Shown here piece after piece: positions 19,050-25,994 of a stretch of DNA of 64,000 nt. Below the pieces are notes generated by a model. That model worked only from the letters and a program-made list of their open reading frames with translations, did not search any database and was not told the DNA's origin. How positions within the stretch are numbered: position 1 is the first letter of the stretch; every line of letters starts with the position of its first letter. The stretch lies in contig JAUYRZ010000098.1 of NCBI GenBank assembly GCA_030695565.1, positions 40,690 through 104,689 on the forward strand, in the 5' to 3' direction. This DNA is from Archangium sp. (GTDB taxonomy: Bacteria > Myxococcota > Myxococcia > Myxococcales > Myxococcaceae). The position numbers were made by a program, and so were the translations under genes.

Positions 19050-19517
19050 TCACTTCACCAGCTTGTGAATGCGGCGCACGGCCTCGAGGTCGGGCTTGAG
19101 GAACCGCATGCGCACACCGTCTTCGCGACCGAGCGGTCCCAACACCTCGGCCTCCAGCACCAGGGGGGTGGCCGGCTCGTCGGGCAAGAACAGCTTCAAG
19201 GTGAGCCGGGTGCCCTTCTTCGGCGTCTTGCCGCCGCTGATCGACAAGCCGAAGGTCGACAGGTCGTTGGTGATGAGCCGCATGGTCTCTTCACCGGAGC
19301 CCGCTTCCAACGCGAGGCCGACGTTCACGCGCGGGGTGGCCCTGCGATCGCGAAAGTTCCGCCGTTCGCTCTCACCCTGCTTGATGCGATCGAACAGCTT
19401 CACCATCGCCTCGCCGGTGTTCGTTCGGCGATCGAGGGTCTGGGGCAGCCTCGGCGTGAGCAGCGGCAACAACGCCTCGGGCTGCGACCGGGTACGGGGG
19501 CGTTTCGCGGAGGACAC
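19050..19517 (-). CDS. PilZ domain protein
   Basis: A 155-residue protein with a basic N-terminal tail of about 50 residues, then a PilZ domain. RRATPRVNV supplies the RxxxR motif and NDLSTFGLSISGG the second motif, with Asp-Leu-Ser-x-x-Gly retained. The domain ends MRFLKPD, followed by a short helix. A shorter start (MVKLFDRIKQ) is possible, but ATG 19517 gives the full basic tail. Likely a c-di-GMP receptor in tandem with the gene at 18699. Confidence 0.82.
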   Translation of the reverse strand: MSSAKRPRTRSQPEALLPLLTPRLPQTLDRRTNTGEAMVKLFDRIKQGESERRNFRDRRATPRVNVGLALEAGSGEETMRLITNDLSTFGLSISGGKTPKKGTRLTLKLFLPDEPATPLVLEAEVLGPLGREDGVRMRFLKPDLEAVRRIHKLVK

Positions 19518-19528
19518 GGCCGGGTACC

Positions 19529-19972
19529 CTACTCCACCCGCACCAACCGTGCGCTCGCCACGCCGCGGGGCCGGACGACCTCGACTTCGTCGCCTTCTTT
19601 CTGCTCGAGCAGGGTGCGCGCGAGGGGTGCTTCGACGCTGATGTTCTGGCCCCCGGCTTCATCCACCCCGACCAGGCGCACCACCTGGGAACGGCCGTCA
19701 TCCCAGGCCAGGGTGACCGTGCTCCCGAACCGCACCGTGCCGTCGGGGGGTGGCGGGGTGACGACGCGCACGCTCTCCAACGTGGCCTTCACCAGGGCCA
19801 GCTTGTGTTTGAGCTCGTCTGATTGCGCACCGAGCAGCCGGTCGCGTTCGGCCAGCAGCGCCTGGTAGCCCTCGGGCGTCATGGGCCGTTCTTGACCGGG
19901 GGCGGCGCGTTGCACCGGGCGGCCGAGCACCGGCTCGTCGGGCGTCTCTTCACTGGTGAAGGCCTTGGACAC
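19529..19972 (-). CDS. GreA/GreB-family elongation factor
   Basis: A 147-residue protein starting at GTG 19972 (MSKAFTSEETPDEP). An N-terminal coiled-coil-like stretch (MTPEGYQALLAERDRLLGAQ and onward) resembles the GreA helical arm but is shortened. The FKBP-like C-terminal domain follows: VRFGSTVTLAWDDG, then ISVEAPLARTLLEQKEGDEV and VRPRG. Full GreA is about 158 residues. The acidic residues at the tip of the arm are not clearly conserved, so it may bind RNA polymerase without stimulating cleavage. It is divergent from the peptide deformylase gene, with 18 bases between starts. Confidence 0.8.
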   Translation of the reverse strand: MSKAFTSEETPDEPVLGRPVQRAAPGQERPMTPEGYQALLAERDRLLGAQSDELKHKLALVKATLESVRVVTPPPPDGTVRFGSTVTLAWDDGRSQVVRLVGVDEAGGQNISVEAPLARTLLEQKEGDEVEVVRPRGVASARLVRVE

Positions 19973-19990
19973 GGGGGTAAGTGTAACGGG

Positions 19991-20662
19991 ATGAGGCACC
20001 TGACCGCGCTCGTGGTGACACTCCTGATGAGCGCCTGCGTGAAGACGGTCCCTGGAGGAAAGAGCATGCAGACGAACCCCATCGTGCAGACGGGTGACCC
20101 GGTGCTTCGGGCGGCCGCGCAGGACGTTCCCGTCGAACGCATCGGCACGCCCGAGTTCAACGCGCTCATCACGCGCATGGTCGACACCATGCGCGCGGCG
20201 CCCGGGGTCGGTCTCGCCGCGCCGCAGATCGGCGTGCCCTGGCGCGTGCTGGTGCTGGAGGATCGGGAAGAGCTGATGACCGCGCTCACCCCGGAGGAGC
20301 GGGCCGAACGCGAGCGCCTGCCCGTGCCGGTGCGCGTGTTCATCAACCCCACGCTCACGCCCATCGGGGAAGACAAGGTCACCTTCTTCGAAGGCTGCCT
20401 GTCCGTCGCCGGCTTCGCTGGCCTGGTGGAGCGTCACCACGAGGTGGAGGTGTCCGGCCTCGACGAGAAGGGCCAGCCGCAGACGTGGCGGGTGAAGGGG
20501 TGGCCTGCGCGCATTCTTCAGCACGAGGTCGACCACCTGCTGGGCACGCTCTACATCGACCGCATGTTGACCCGCAGCTTCGGCACCGCCGCGCAGGTGA
20601 AGGCGCGCTTCGCCGGAAAGTCCATCGCCCAGGTCAAACAGGAGCTGGGGTTCACGAAATGA
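19991..20662 (+). CDS. def: Peptide deformylase, with possible lipoprotein leader
   Basis: A 223-residue deformylase if read from ATG 19991. All three metal and active-site motifs are intact: GVGLAAPQIG, EGCLS and QHEVDH (HExxH type). The first 25 residues (MRHLTALVVTLLMSACVKTV) form a clear lipoprotein signal with lipobox MSAC, which is unheard of for a cytosolic deformylase. A second in-frame ATG at 20066 starts MQTNPIVQTGDPVLR, the usual N-terminus, and has a much better ribosome site (TGGAGGAAAG, spacing 7-8). The gene may make two forms, or the leader may be accidental. The enzyme removes formyl groups from nascent proteins. Confidence 0.88.
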   Translation: MRHLTALVVTLLMSACVKTVPGGKSMQTNPIVQTGDPVLRAAAQDVPVERIGTPEFNALITRMVDTMRAAPGVGLAAPQIGVPWRVLVLEDREELMTALTPEERAERERLPVPVRVFINPTLTPIGEDKVTFFEGCLSVAGFAGLVERHHEVEVSGLDEKGQPQTWRVKGWPARILQHEVDHLLGTLYIDRMLTRSFGTAAQVKARFAGKSIAQVKQELGFTK

Positions 20663-20705
20663 CCCGAAAAAACACGGTCATGCGTCAGACTCGGTAGGCG
20701 TTCCC

Positions 20706-21398
20706 ATGAATCGGCGACTCAGCGACCTTCAGCTCGAGAAGTACCTGGCCGAGGCGGTCTCTCCGGAAGAGCGGGCGGCCCTCGACGCGGTGCTCGCGCA
20801 GTCGGTTCCCGATGCGGACGCGCTGCAGCAGCTGCGGGCGTCGACGGCGGCGTTGTTCGTGACTGCGCCTCCGGCTGCGTTCGTGGAGAAGGTGATGCCC
20901 ACTCATCGCTCGCCATGGCGGGGGTGGTTGGGTGCGCTCAGTGCGCTCGCGGCGGCGGCGGCGTTGCTGCTGGTCGTTCGCAGTCAGCAGGACGATGACG
21001 AGACGCGGGTGAAGGGCGGCATCGGGTGGCATGTCACCGTCACGGGTCAGACGGGCACCCACACGCTGATGGAGAGCGCGCAGGTCGTTCCGGGCGACAC
21101 GCTGACGTTCCAGGTCGCCACTGAGAAGCCCGCGTTCGTGGCGGTCATCTCGCACGCGCCCGATGGGTGGTGGGTCTACGCGCCTGCGGCCGGGAGCAAT
21201 GCGGTGCGGGTCGAGCGCGGGTTGACCGTGATTCCCGATGCGGCGCGGCTGGATGAAACGGAAGGCGCTGAGACGATTTACCTGGTCTCGAGTGAGCAGC
21301 CTTTCGATCCAGAGAAGCTGCGCGAGAGCATGAAGAGCAACGTGATTCCCGAGGCGATCTCGGTCGAGCCGATCGGCATCGTGAAGCGCCGAAAATAG
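20706..21398 (+). CDS. Membrane protein with zinc-anti-sigma-like N-terminus (DUF4384-like)
   Basis: A 230-residue protein. Residues 1-65 are a helical, charged N-terminus (LEKYLAEAVSPEERAALDA) like those of anti-sigma-type membrane proteins, but no Cys/His cluster is visible. One transmembrane segment follows (about 72-92, LGALSALAAAAALLLVV). The periplasmic part is a beta-rich domain (GDTLTFQVATEKPAFVAVI, IYLVSSEQPFDPEKL) of the kind called DUF4384. Such proteins in myxobacteria often pair with an upstream ECF sigma factor, but none is adjacent here. A REP-like repeat follows the stop. Confidence 0.65.
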   Translation: MNRRLSDLQLEKYLAEAVSPEERAALDAVLAQSVPDADALQQLRASTAALFVTAPPAAFVEKVMPTHRSPWRGWLGALSALAAAAALLLVVRSQQDDDETRVKGGIGWHVTVTGQTGTHTLMESAQVVPGDTLTFQVATEKPAFVAVISHAPDGWWVYAPAAGSNAVRVERGLTVIPDAARLDETEGAETIYLVSSEQPFDPEKLRESMKSNVIPEAISVEPIGIVKRRK

Positions 21399-21443
21399 TC
21401 CCCCTCGCCCTGCGCCAGCGGGGAGAGGGTCGGGGTGAGGGGC
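21399..21443. repeat. REP-like G/C palindromic repeat (full form)
   Basis: CCCCCTCGCCCTGCGCCAGC, then GGGGAGAGGGTCGGGGTGAG and GGG: both halves of the family element, at the edge of the long inverted repeat at 21455. Confidence 0.75.
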
Positions 21444-21454
21444 CTTTACGGCCT

Positions 21455-21738
21455 GGCCCTGAAGAACGTCGTGTGGAAGGCCTTCGTTGGTTGCGCGTCG
21501 CGCGCAGGCATCTCGACTTCTGGCGCAGATGTTCATCTGACCTGCTCTGTTACAGATCAGCAATCAACCTCGCTTCTCACGACCTGCCGTACGGTGCGTC
21601 GGCAAAATCGACGTCGATTGCGAGTTGCGTAACAGCAAGGTGCGCGACCTGGTCGCCTGAACATCTTCGGCAGAAGTCGAGAGGCCTGACCGCGACGCGC
21701 AACCAACGACGACCTTCCACACCACGCTCTTCAGGGCC
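21455..21738. repeat. 284-bp imperfect inverted-repeat element (hairpin), non-coding
   Basis: The left arm starts GGCCCTGAAGAACGTCGTGT and the right arm ends in its near-complement (ACGCTCTTCAGGGCC). The two arms align over about 90 bases with few mismatches (TTGGTTGCGCGTCGC and CTCGACTTCTG occur in both) and more loosely to the centre. Apparent small proteins on both strands here are translations of the two arms and are not genes. It has no transposase, so it resembles a non-autonomous mobile element or a large structured RNA. A weaker, partial third copy may follow at 21770-21840. Confidence 0.8.
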
Positions 21739-21846
21739 GGTCGGTCTCGGACTTGTTGCAGAACAGACAATCAACGAGGCAATCGGCCGCCCACCGCACG
21801 GCACATCGTGGAAAGCGGCTTCGATTGAACAATCCGCAACACGTCC

Positions 21847-23892
21847 TCACGGATGCCTCGCCCGGCAATCAGGAGCCCGCAGCAACTCGACCAACTGCCC
21901 CTCGACAGCCAGTCCCGTGCCCGCGAGATCGTGAAGCTGCTGCGGGTCGGCCAGCACGTCGTACAGCCGGCGAATCGGCCGCGTCTTCCCGGGGATCTCG
22001 ATCAACTTCCACCGCGTGGTCCGCACCATCCGGTCCTTCGCGTTGATTACCGCTTCCCGATACGCGGGCCGCAGCACCAGGTTGTGTCTGAACTCAGGAT
22101 CGACCTCGAGCGTGTCAGCCGCCCCCGAGAGTTCCACGACCTCGGCGCGTTCAGCCTCGGTCAACCCGCTCATCGCCTGCGCCTTGGGAAAGAACAGGTA
22201 GCAGGTCTCGGCGAACGAGATGAGGTCGGGCTCGTTGCGTTCACCGCGGAGTACCGGCGCGAGATCCACGCCTTCCATCGAAGCCGGCACAGGCAGGTTC
22301 AGCACCGACAGCAGGGTCGGAGCGAGATCCACGGTTCTGGTCAATGAACTCACCGTCGAGGCAGCGCTCTGCCCCGGCAACCGAAGAAAGAACGGAATGT
22401 GCGTGCTCTGATCACCGCCGAAGAAGTTCGTGCCGTGACCGAGCGTCGAGCCCGGATCATAAAGATCCTCACCGTGATCCGTCGTGATGATGATCACCGT
22501 GTTCGAATCGAGACCGCGCGCATCCAACTCACGCAGCACCTGGCCCACGCTGTCATCGAAGTCGCTCACCGCGTCGTCGTAGAGATCCTGCACGTGAGCG
22601 ATCGCCTCGGGTGGCAGCGTCGGTGAGAACCCCGTGGTGATCAGCTCATGCGCGTTCACCTCGACGCGCAGCCGATGTGGCCCGGAGTACGCGGGATCTC
22701 CGTACTTCGCGTTGAACGGAGAGCGCGAGTTGTACGGAAGGTGCGTGGGGCTCAGGAACAACATCCCGAAGAAGGGCTTCTGCGCGGCCACGCTCGCGTC
22801 CACGTCGACGAAGAGCTGATCCACCAACGCCCCCGGCCGCACCAACGAGGCGAGCGACGCCCGGCCCGGCACGAGCAACTCACCGAGCTTCCCCGGCACG
22901 CTCCCGAAGAAGAGCGGCACGAGTGGATGCGCCTGCACCGTGGCCTCGCGCAACAACGCCTCGAAGTTCTGCACGGGAGCGACCCGTCGCTTCGTGAAGC
23001 CGAGGTCGACGAGATCGAAGCAGTTCCCCACCCAGTCCGACGAGACGAACGTGTCGTAGCCGGCTGTCTTCAGAATCCGAGGCAGGGTGGAGGCCAGCTG
23101 GTCGACCGCCTGGGCCTCTTCGCGGCTCGGGTACATGCTGCGAATGCCGTGCGTCGAAGGGAGCTGGCCCGAGAAGAAGGTGACCCACGACTCCAACGTG
23201 CTCGCCGTGGCGACGTGCAGGTTGGTGAAGTCAGTCGCCCGCTTCGCGAACGCGTCGACGTTCGGCGTGATGTCCGCGTGTTTCGCGCCGTGAACTCCGA
23301 CGCGATCGAAGCGCCACGAATCGGTCGCGATGATCAACACGTTCGGTTTGTTCAGCGGCGTCGCACGCTGTGGCGAGGGGCGATGCAGTGCCCCCAACAC
23401 CAACACCGAGCTCACCGCGAACGTGCCCACCCTGCCCTTCACGCTGCGCACCACGCTGGCCGCCGCGAAGACGACCACGAGAACCAGACCGGCCGTCAGC
23501 GCATCGAGCACGTGCCAGCGGTACAGCGCATAGAGATCGAACGCAGGAAGCCGGCGGGCGACGAAGTCCACCAGGCCCGGCCCTCCCCTGAGTGCGGGCC
23601 CGAGCGCGAGGAGGAGCAGCCCCAGGTCGAGCAGCACCACCTTCGGCAGCAGCTTCGTCTCGGAGCGGATCAACGGCACGGTGAGCACCGTCGCCACCAC
23701 CGCCAACAGCCCGTACGCAGGGAGCAGGCCGAGCTGCGCGAACACCGCCGTCGACAGGTACGGACCGCGCGCCATGTCGACGAAACGCTGGGTGATGCCG
23801 TCAGCGATCAGGACGAAGCCGGCCACCGAGGCGATGTAGAGCGCTCCGAAGATCGACAGCTGCATCAGCGCGACGCGCTTCCAGAGAATCAC
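21847..23892 (-). CDS. Membrane sulfatase/phosphoethanolamine-transferase superfamily enzyme
   Basis: A 681-residue protein. The first 200 residues carry about five transmembrane segments. The rest is an extracytoplasmic alkaline-phosphatase-superfamily domain: ATDSWRFDRVG (first metal site), TASTLESWVTFFSGQLPSTH (nucleophile region), and IIITTDHGEDL (second metal site with Asp-His). The nucleophile segment has Ser/Thr and no Cys, so it is not a formylglycine sulfatase; LtaS- and EptA-like transferases use Thr there. It likely modifies or makes an envelope polymer or lipid. GTG 23892 overlaps the upstream stop (GTGA), so it is coupled to the DUF1801 gene. Confidence 0.82.
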   Translation of the reverse strand: MILWKRVALMQLSIFGALYIASVAGFVLIADGITQRFVDMARGPYLSTAVFAQLGLLPAYGLLAVVATVLTVPLIRSETKLLPKVVLLDLGLLLLALGPALRGGPGLVDFVARRLPAFDLYALYRWHVLDALTAGLVLVVVFAAASVVRSVKGRVGTFAVSSVLVLGALHRPSPQRATPLNKPNVLIIATDSWRFDRVGVHGAKHADITPNVDAFAKRATDFTNLHVATASTLESWVTFFSGQLPSTHGIRSMYPSREEAQAVDQLASTLPRILKTAGYDTFVSSDWVGNCFDLVDLGFTKRRVAPVQNFEALLREATVQAHPLVPLFFGSVPGKLGELLVPGRASLASLVRPGALVDQLFVDVDASVAAQKPFFGMLFLSPTHLPYNSRSPFNAKYGDPAYSGPHRLRVEVNAHELITTGFSPTLPPEAIAHVQDLYDDAVSDFDDSVGQVLRELDARGLDSNTVIIITTDHGEDLYDPGSTLGHGTNFFGGDQSTHIPFFLRLPGQSAASTVSSLTRTVDLAPTLLSVLNLPVPASMEGVDLAPVLRGERNEPDLISFAETCYLFFPKAQAMSGLTEAERAEVVELSGAADTLEVDPEFRHNLVLRPAYREAVINAKDRMVRTTRWKLIEIPGKTRPIRRLYDVLADPQQLHDLAGTGLAVEGQLVELLRAPDCRARHP

Positions 23893-24254
23893 AGGCGCTT
23901 GAGCCACTCCGCGATGAGGCGCTTCAAGCCGGGCAACTTCGCCTTCACGTCTTTCAGGTCGGCGAAGGTGATCATCGCGCGATCCGTGCCGAGCCACTCG
24001 AGCAGCGGGTCCTCCAGCTTCAGGCCCTTCGACTTCTTCACCTTCGCGCCGGTGTGCAGGATGAGCTTCACGCCTTCACCCCGCAGGTGGAAGGTGGCGA
24101 AGTACTCGACGGTGCGGAAGCTGGGCACGTTCCACTTGATGCCCTCCTCGATTTCCGGGTTCACAGAAAGAAGGGCCGTCCGAATCGCCTCGACCTGCTT
24201 CTTCAGCGTGGGGTCGAGGGCATCGATGAATGCAATGACGGCTGGATCCTTCAT
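23889..24254 (-). CDS. DUF1801 (YdhG-like) protein
   Basis: A 121-residue protein of the DUF1801/YdhG family: MKDPAVIAFIDALDP, then VEAIRTALLSVNPEIEEGIK, WNVPSF, YFATFHLRGEGVKLILHTGA and a C-terminal WLKRL. The fold is a small iron-chaperone-like alpha/beta domain; its role in bacteria is unclear. ATG 24254 is used because a longer start would overlap the divergent thioesterase gene at 24280. Its stop overlaps the start of the sulfatase-superfamily gene by 4 bases. Confidence 0.8.
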   Translation of the reverse strand: MKDPAVIAFIDALDPTLKKQVEAIRTALLSVNPEIEEGIKWNVPSFRTVEYFATFHLRGEGVKLILHTGAKVKKSKGLKLEDPLLEWLGTDRAMITFADLKDVKAKLPGLKRLIAEWLKRL

Positions 24255-24279
24255 CGAGGCGAATGCTACGCGCAACCGC

Positions 24280-24789
24280 ATGTCGCGCTGGGACGAAGTC
24301 ACTTCTCACCTGGAACACCGGGTCACTTTTTCGGAGACCGACGGCCTGGGCTTCGTGCACCACCGCTGCGCGGCCGTCTGGTTCGAACAGGCGCGCGAGA
24401 CGTTCTTCCGGCGCTACGGCATGCCGGCGGTCGAGCTCTACAAACGCGGCTGGTACCTCGCGTTGCGCCAGCTCAACATCCGCTTCGACAGCTTCATCGC
24501 GTACGAAGATCAGCTCTCCATCCGGTGTGCGCTCACCAAGCTCGGCCGGGTGGCAGCCGACTTTCACTACCGGGTCGACAACCTCACCACCGGCAAGCTG
24601 TGCATCCGCGGGCACACCAACATGGTGGCGGTCGAAGCCGCGACGCCGGGTGCGTTGCCGGTGCTGGGAAGGCTGCGGTTCGATCGCGCTCCGTTTCAGA
24701 AGCTGATGGTGACGGTCGACGATTTCTACGACGCACCCCAGGGCGCCTGGCAGCCCCCTCGCTGGGAGTCGGACGCCTCAGAAACCTGA
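24280..24789 (+). CDS. Hotdog-fold acyl-CoA thioesterase (YbgC/FadM-like)
   Basis: A 169-residue single hotdog domain: HRVTFSETDGLGFVHHRCAA (Asp and His at the catalytic position of YbgC-like enzymes), FEQARETFFRRYG, and IRFDSFIAYEDQLSIRC. It is likely to hydrolyse acyl-CoA or acyl-ACP thioesters in the cytoplasm. ATG 24280 opens directly before the domain. It is divergent from the DUF1801 gene with 25 bases between starts, so promoters must overlap. Confidence 0.85.
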   Translation: MSRWDEVTSHLEHRVTFSETDGLGFVHHRCAAVWFEQARETFFRRYGMPAVELYKRGWYLALRQLNIRFDSFIAYEDQLSIRCALTKLGRVAADFHYRVDNLTTGKLCIRGHTNMVAVEAATPGALPVLGRLRFDRAPFQKLMVTVDDFYDAPQGAWQPPRWESDASET

Positions 24790-24852
24790 GAGCGGGCCCG
24801 TGATTTCGGGGCTCTCGGCAGCGGCATGGATGCTGCTCATCGCGCCCTGCCC

Positions 24853-25845
24853 ATGTCGCGAAGCGTCGGAATCTTGATGGTGGTCTTCTTTCTGGCCTGC
24901 GGTGAGGGCTCGGAGCGGGCCACCCAGGTGGCAGCCGATCAGAACGCGCCGCCCCCCCGGAGCTCGAGCTGCGAAGGCGACGTCGACTGCCCCACCGGCA
25001 TGCTGTGTGAGAGCTGCGGCGATGGCTTCAAGACCTGCGTGCCCGGCTGCCGGAGTGACGCGCAGTGCGGCTCGAACATGATCTGCAGCCACGACGTGCA
25101 GTGCCTGAGCTGCCCCTGCCCTTCGGGGTATTGCGACCTCGATCCCTGCCGCGATCTCGATGGTGATGGGTACGCGGCCGCGCTCACCGGCCTGTGCCCC
25201 GGCAAGCAGGTCGGCGATTGCAACGATGCCGTGCCCACCACGCACCCCGGCGGCAAAGAACGCTGCGCCAACGGGCAAGACGACGACTGCAACGGCCGCA
25301 CGGACGCGCGCGATGAGCGGTGCCGCGACACCTGCGAGCCCGGCTTCGGCTTCTGCGCCGCCTCGTTGTACTGCGGCAACCAGCGCTTCTGCGATGAAGG
25401 CTGCTGCGAGCCGTGCGCGCCTCCGGTGAACCCGGTGTGTGCCCAGGGCGAGTGCCTGGTGCCCGGTGGGCTCGATGGCACTGGCTGCACGGCGGCCGGA
25501 GTGTGCAGCCCGTGCGACAGCTGCGCGGGGCTGAACACCGCGCCGGTGTGCGGGAAGAACTTCGCCACGTACAACAACCGCTGCCTCGCGGAAGCCGCGG
25601 GCACCACGGTGATGCACGACGGTGAATGCGCGCGAGGAGAAGGCTTGACCTGCGAGGCGCAGAACGACTGCTCCTTCAACCAGGTCTGCCGTGACTTCGG
25701 CGACGCGGGGCTGCGGTGCGCGCGCGTGGGCACCTGCACGGTCGACGCTGACTGCCAAGCCGTGACCTCGGTGCTGGCGTGCGGCGATGCGGGGATCGCG
25801 CCCTGGTTCTGCCGCGCTGAGAAGTGCGCGGCGGTCTGTCCGTGA
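24853..25845 (+). CDS. Cysteine-rich secreted lipoprotein with Kazal-like module
   Basis: A 330-residue lipoprotein (MSRSVGILMVVFFLAC). The mature protein has more than 45 cysteines in successive EGF/agglutinin-like modules. One region has the calcium-binding Asp-rich form (DLDGDGYAAALTG, DCNDAVP, NGQDDDCNGR), as in MopE-type repeats. A later segment (VCGKNFATYNNRCLAEAAGT) matches a Kazal protease-inhibitor module. It is likely a surface protein held by many disulfides. Its stop overlaps the start of a very short lipoprotein gene by four bases (GTGA). Confidence 0.8.
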   Translation: MSRSVGILMVVFFLACGEGSERATQVAADQNAPPPRSSSCEGDVDCPTGMLCESCGDGFKTCVPGCRSDAQCGSNMICSHDVQCLSCPCPSGYCDLDPCRDLDGDGYAAALTGLCPGKQVGDCNDAVPTTHPGGKERCANGQDDDCNGRTDARDERCRDTCEPGFGFCAASLYCGNQRFCDEGCCEPCAPPVNPVCAQGECLVPGGLDGTGCTAAGVCSPCDSCAGLNTAPVCGKNFATYNNRCLAEAAGTTVMHDGECARGEGLTCEAQNDCSFNQVCRDFGDAGLRCARVGTCTVDADCQAVTSVLACGDAGIAPWFCRAEKCAAVCP

Positions 25846-25994
25846 AGAAGGCGTGGGTGCTGCTGTGCCTGGCCGCCTGCGGTCCCCTCGTTCAAGACGA
25901 GAACGTGCCCCAGGCCAAGCACCACGCCGAGATCGCGCTGCTCGAAGACGAGACGCCGATGAAGATCTCCGACGAGGCGTACGGCCGCAGCTAG
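25842..25994 (+). CDS. Very small lipoprotein (50 residues)
   Basis: GTG 25842 starts a 50-codon frame: a signal peptide (MKKAWVLLCLAAC) with a perfect lipobox LAAC, then an acidic tail (GPLVQDENVPQAKHHAEIAL, then LEDETPMKIS). It overlaps the upstream Cys-rich lipoprotein stop by four bases, so it is translated by coupling. The end overlaps the convergent gene's stop by three bases. The textbook signal and the coupling make it a real gene despite its size. Function unknown. Confidence 0.7.
   Translation: MKKAWVLLCLAACGPLVQDENVPQAKHHAEIALLEDETPMKISDEAYGRS

Noticed and set aside
21433..21804. Pairs of similar small proteins on opposite strands (containing VVWKAFVGCASR and VVWKVVVGCASR)
   Set aside because: They are two readings of the arms of one inverted repeat; no start site or family supports a gene.
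22648..24279. Upstream extension of the thioesterase frame opposite the sulfatase-superfamily gene
   Set aside because: Only the last 169 residues from 24280 are real; the rest lies antisense to a gene with metal-site motifs.
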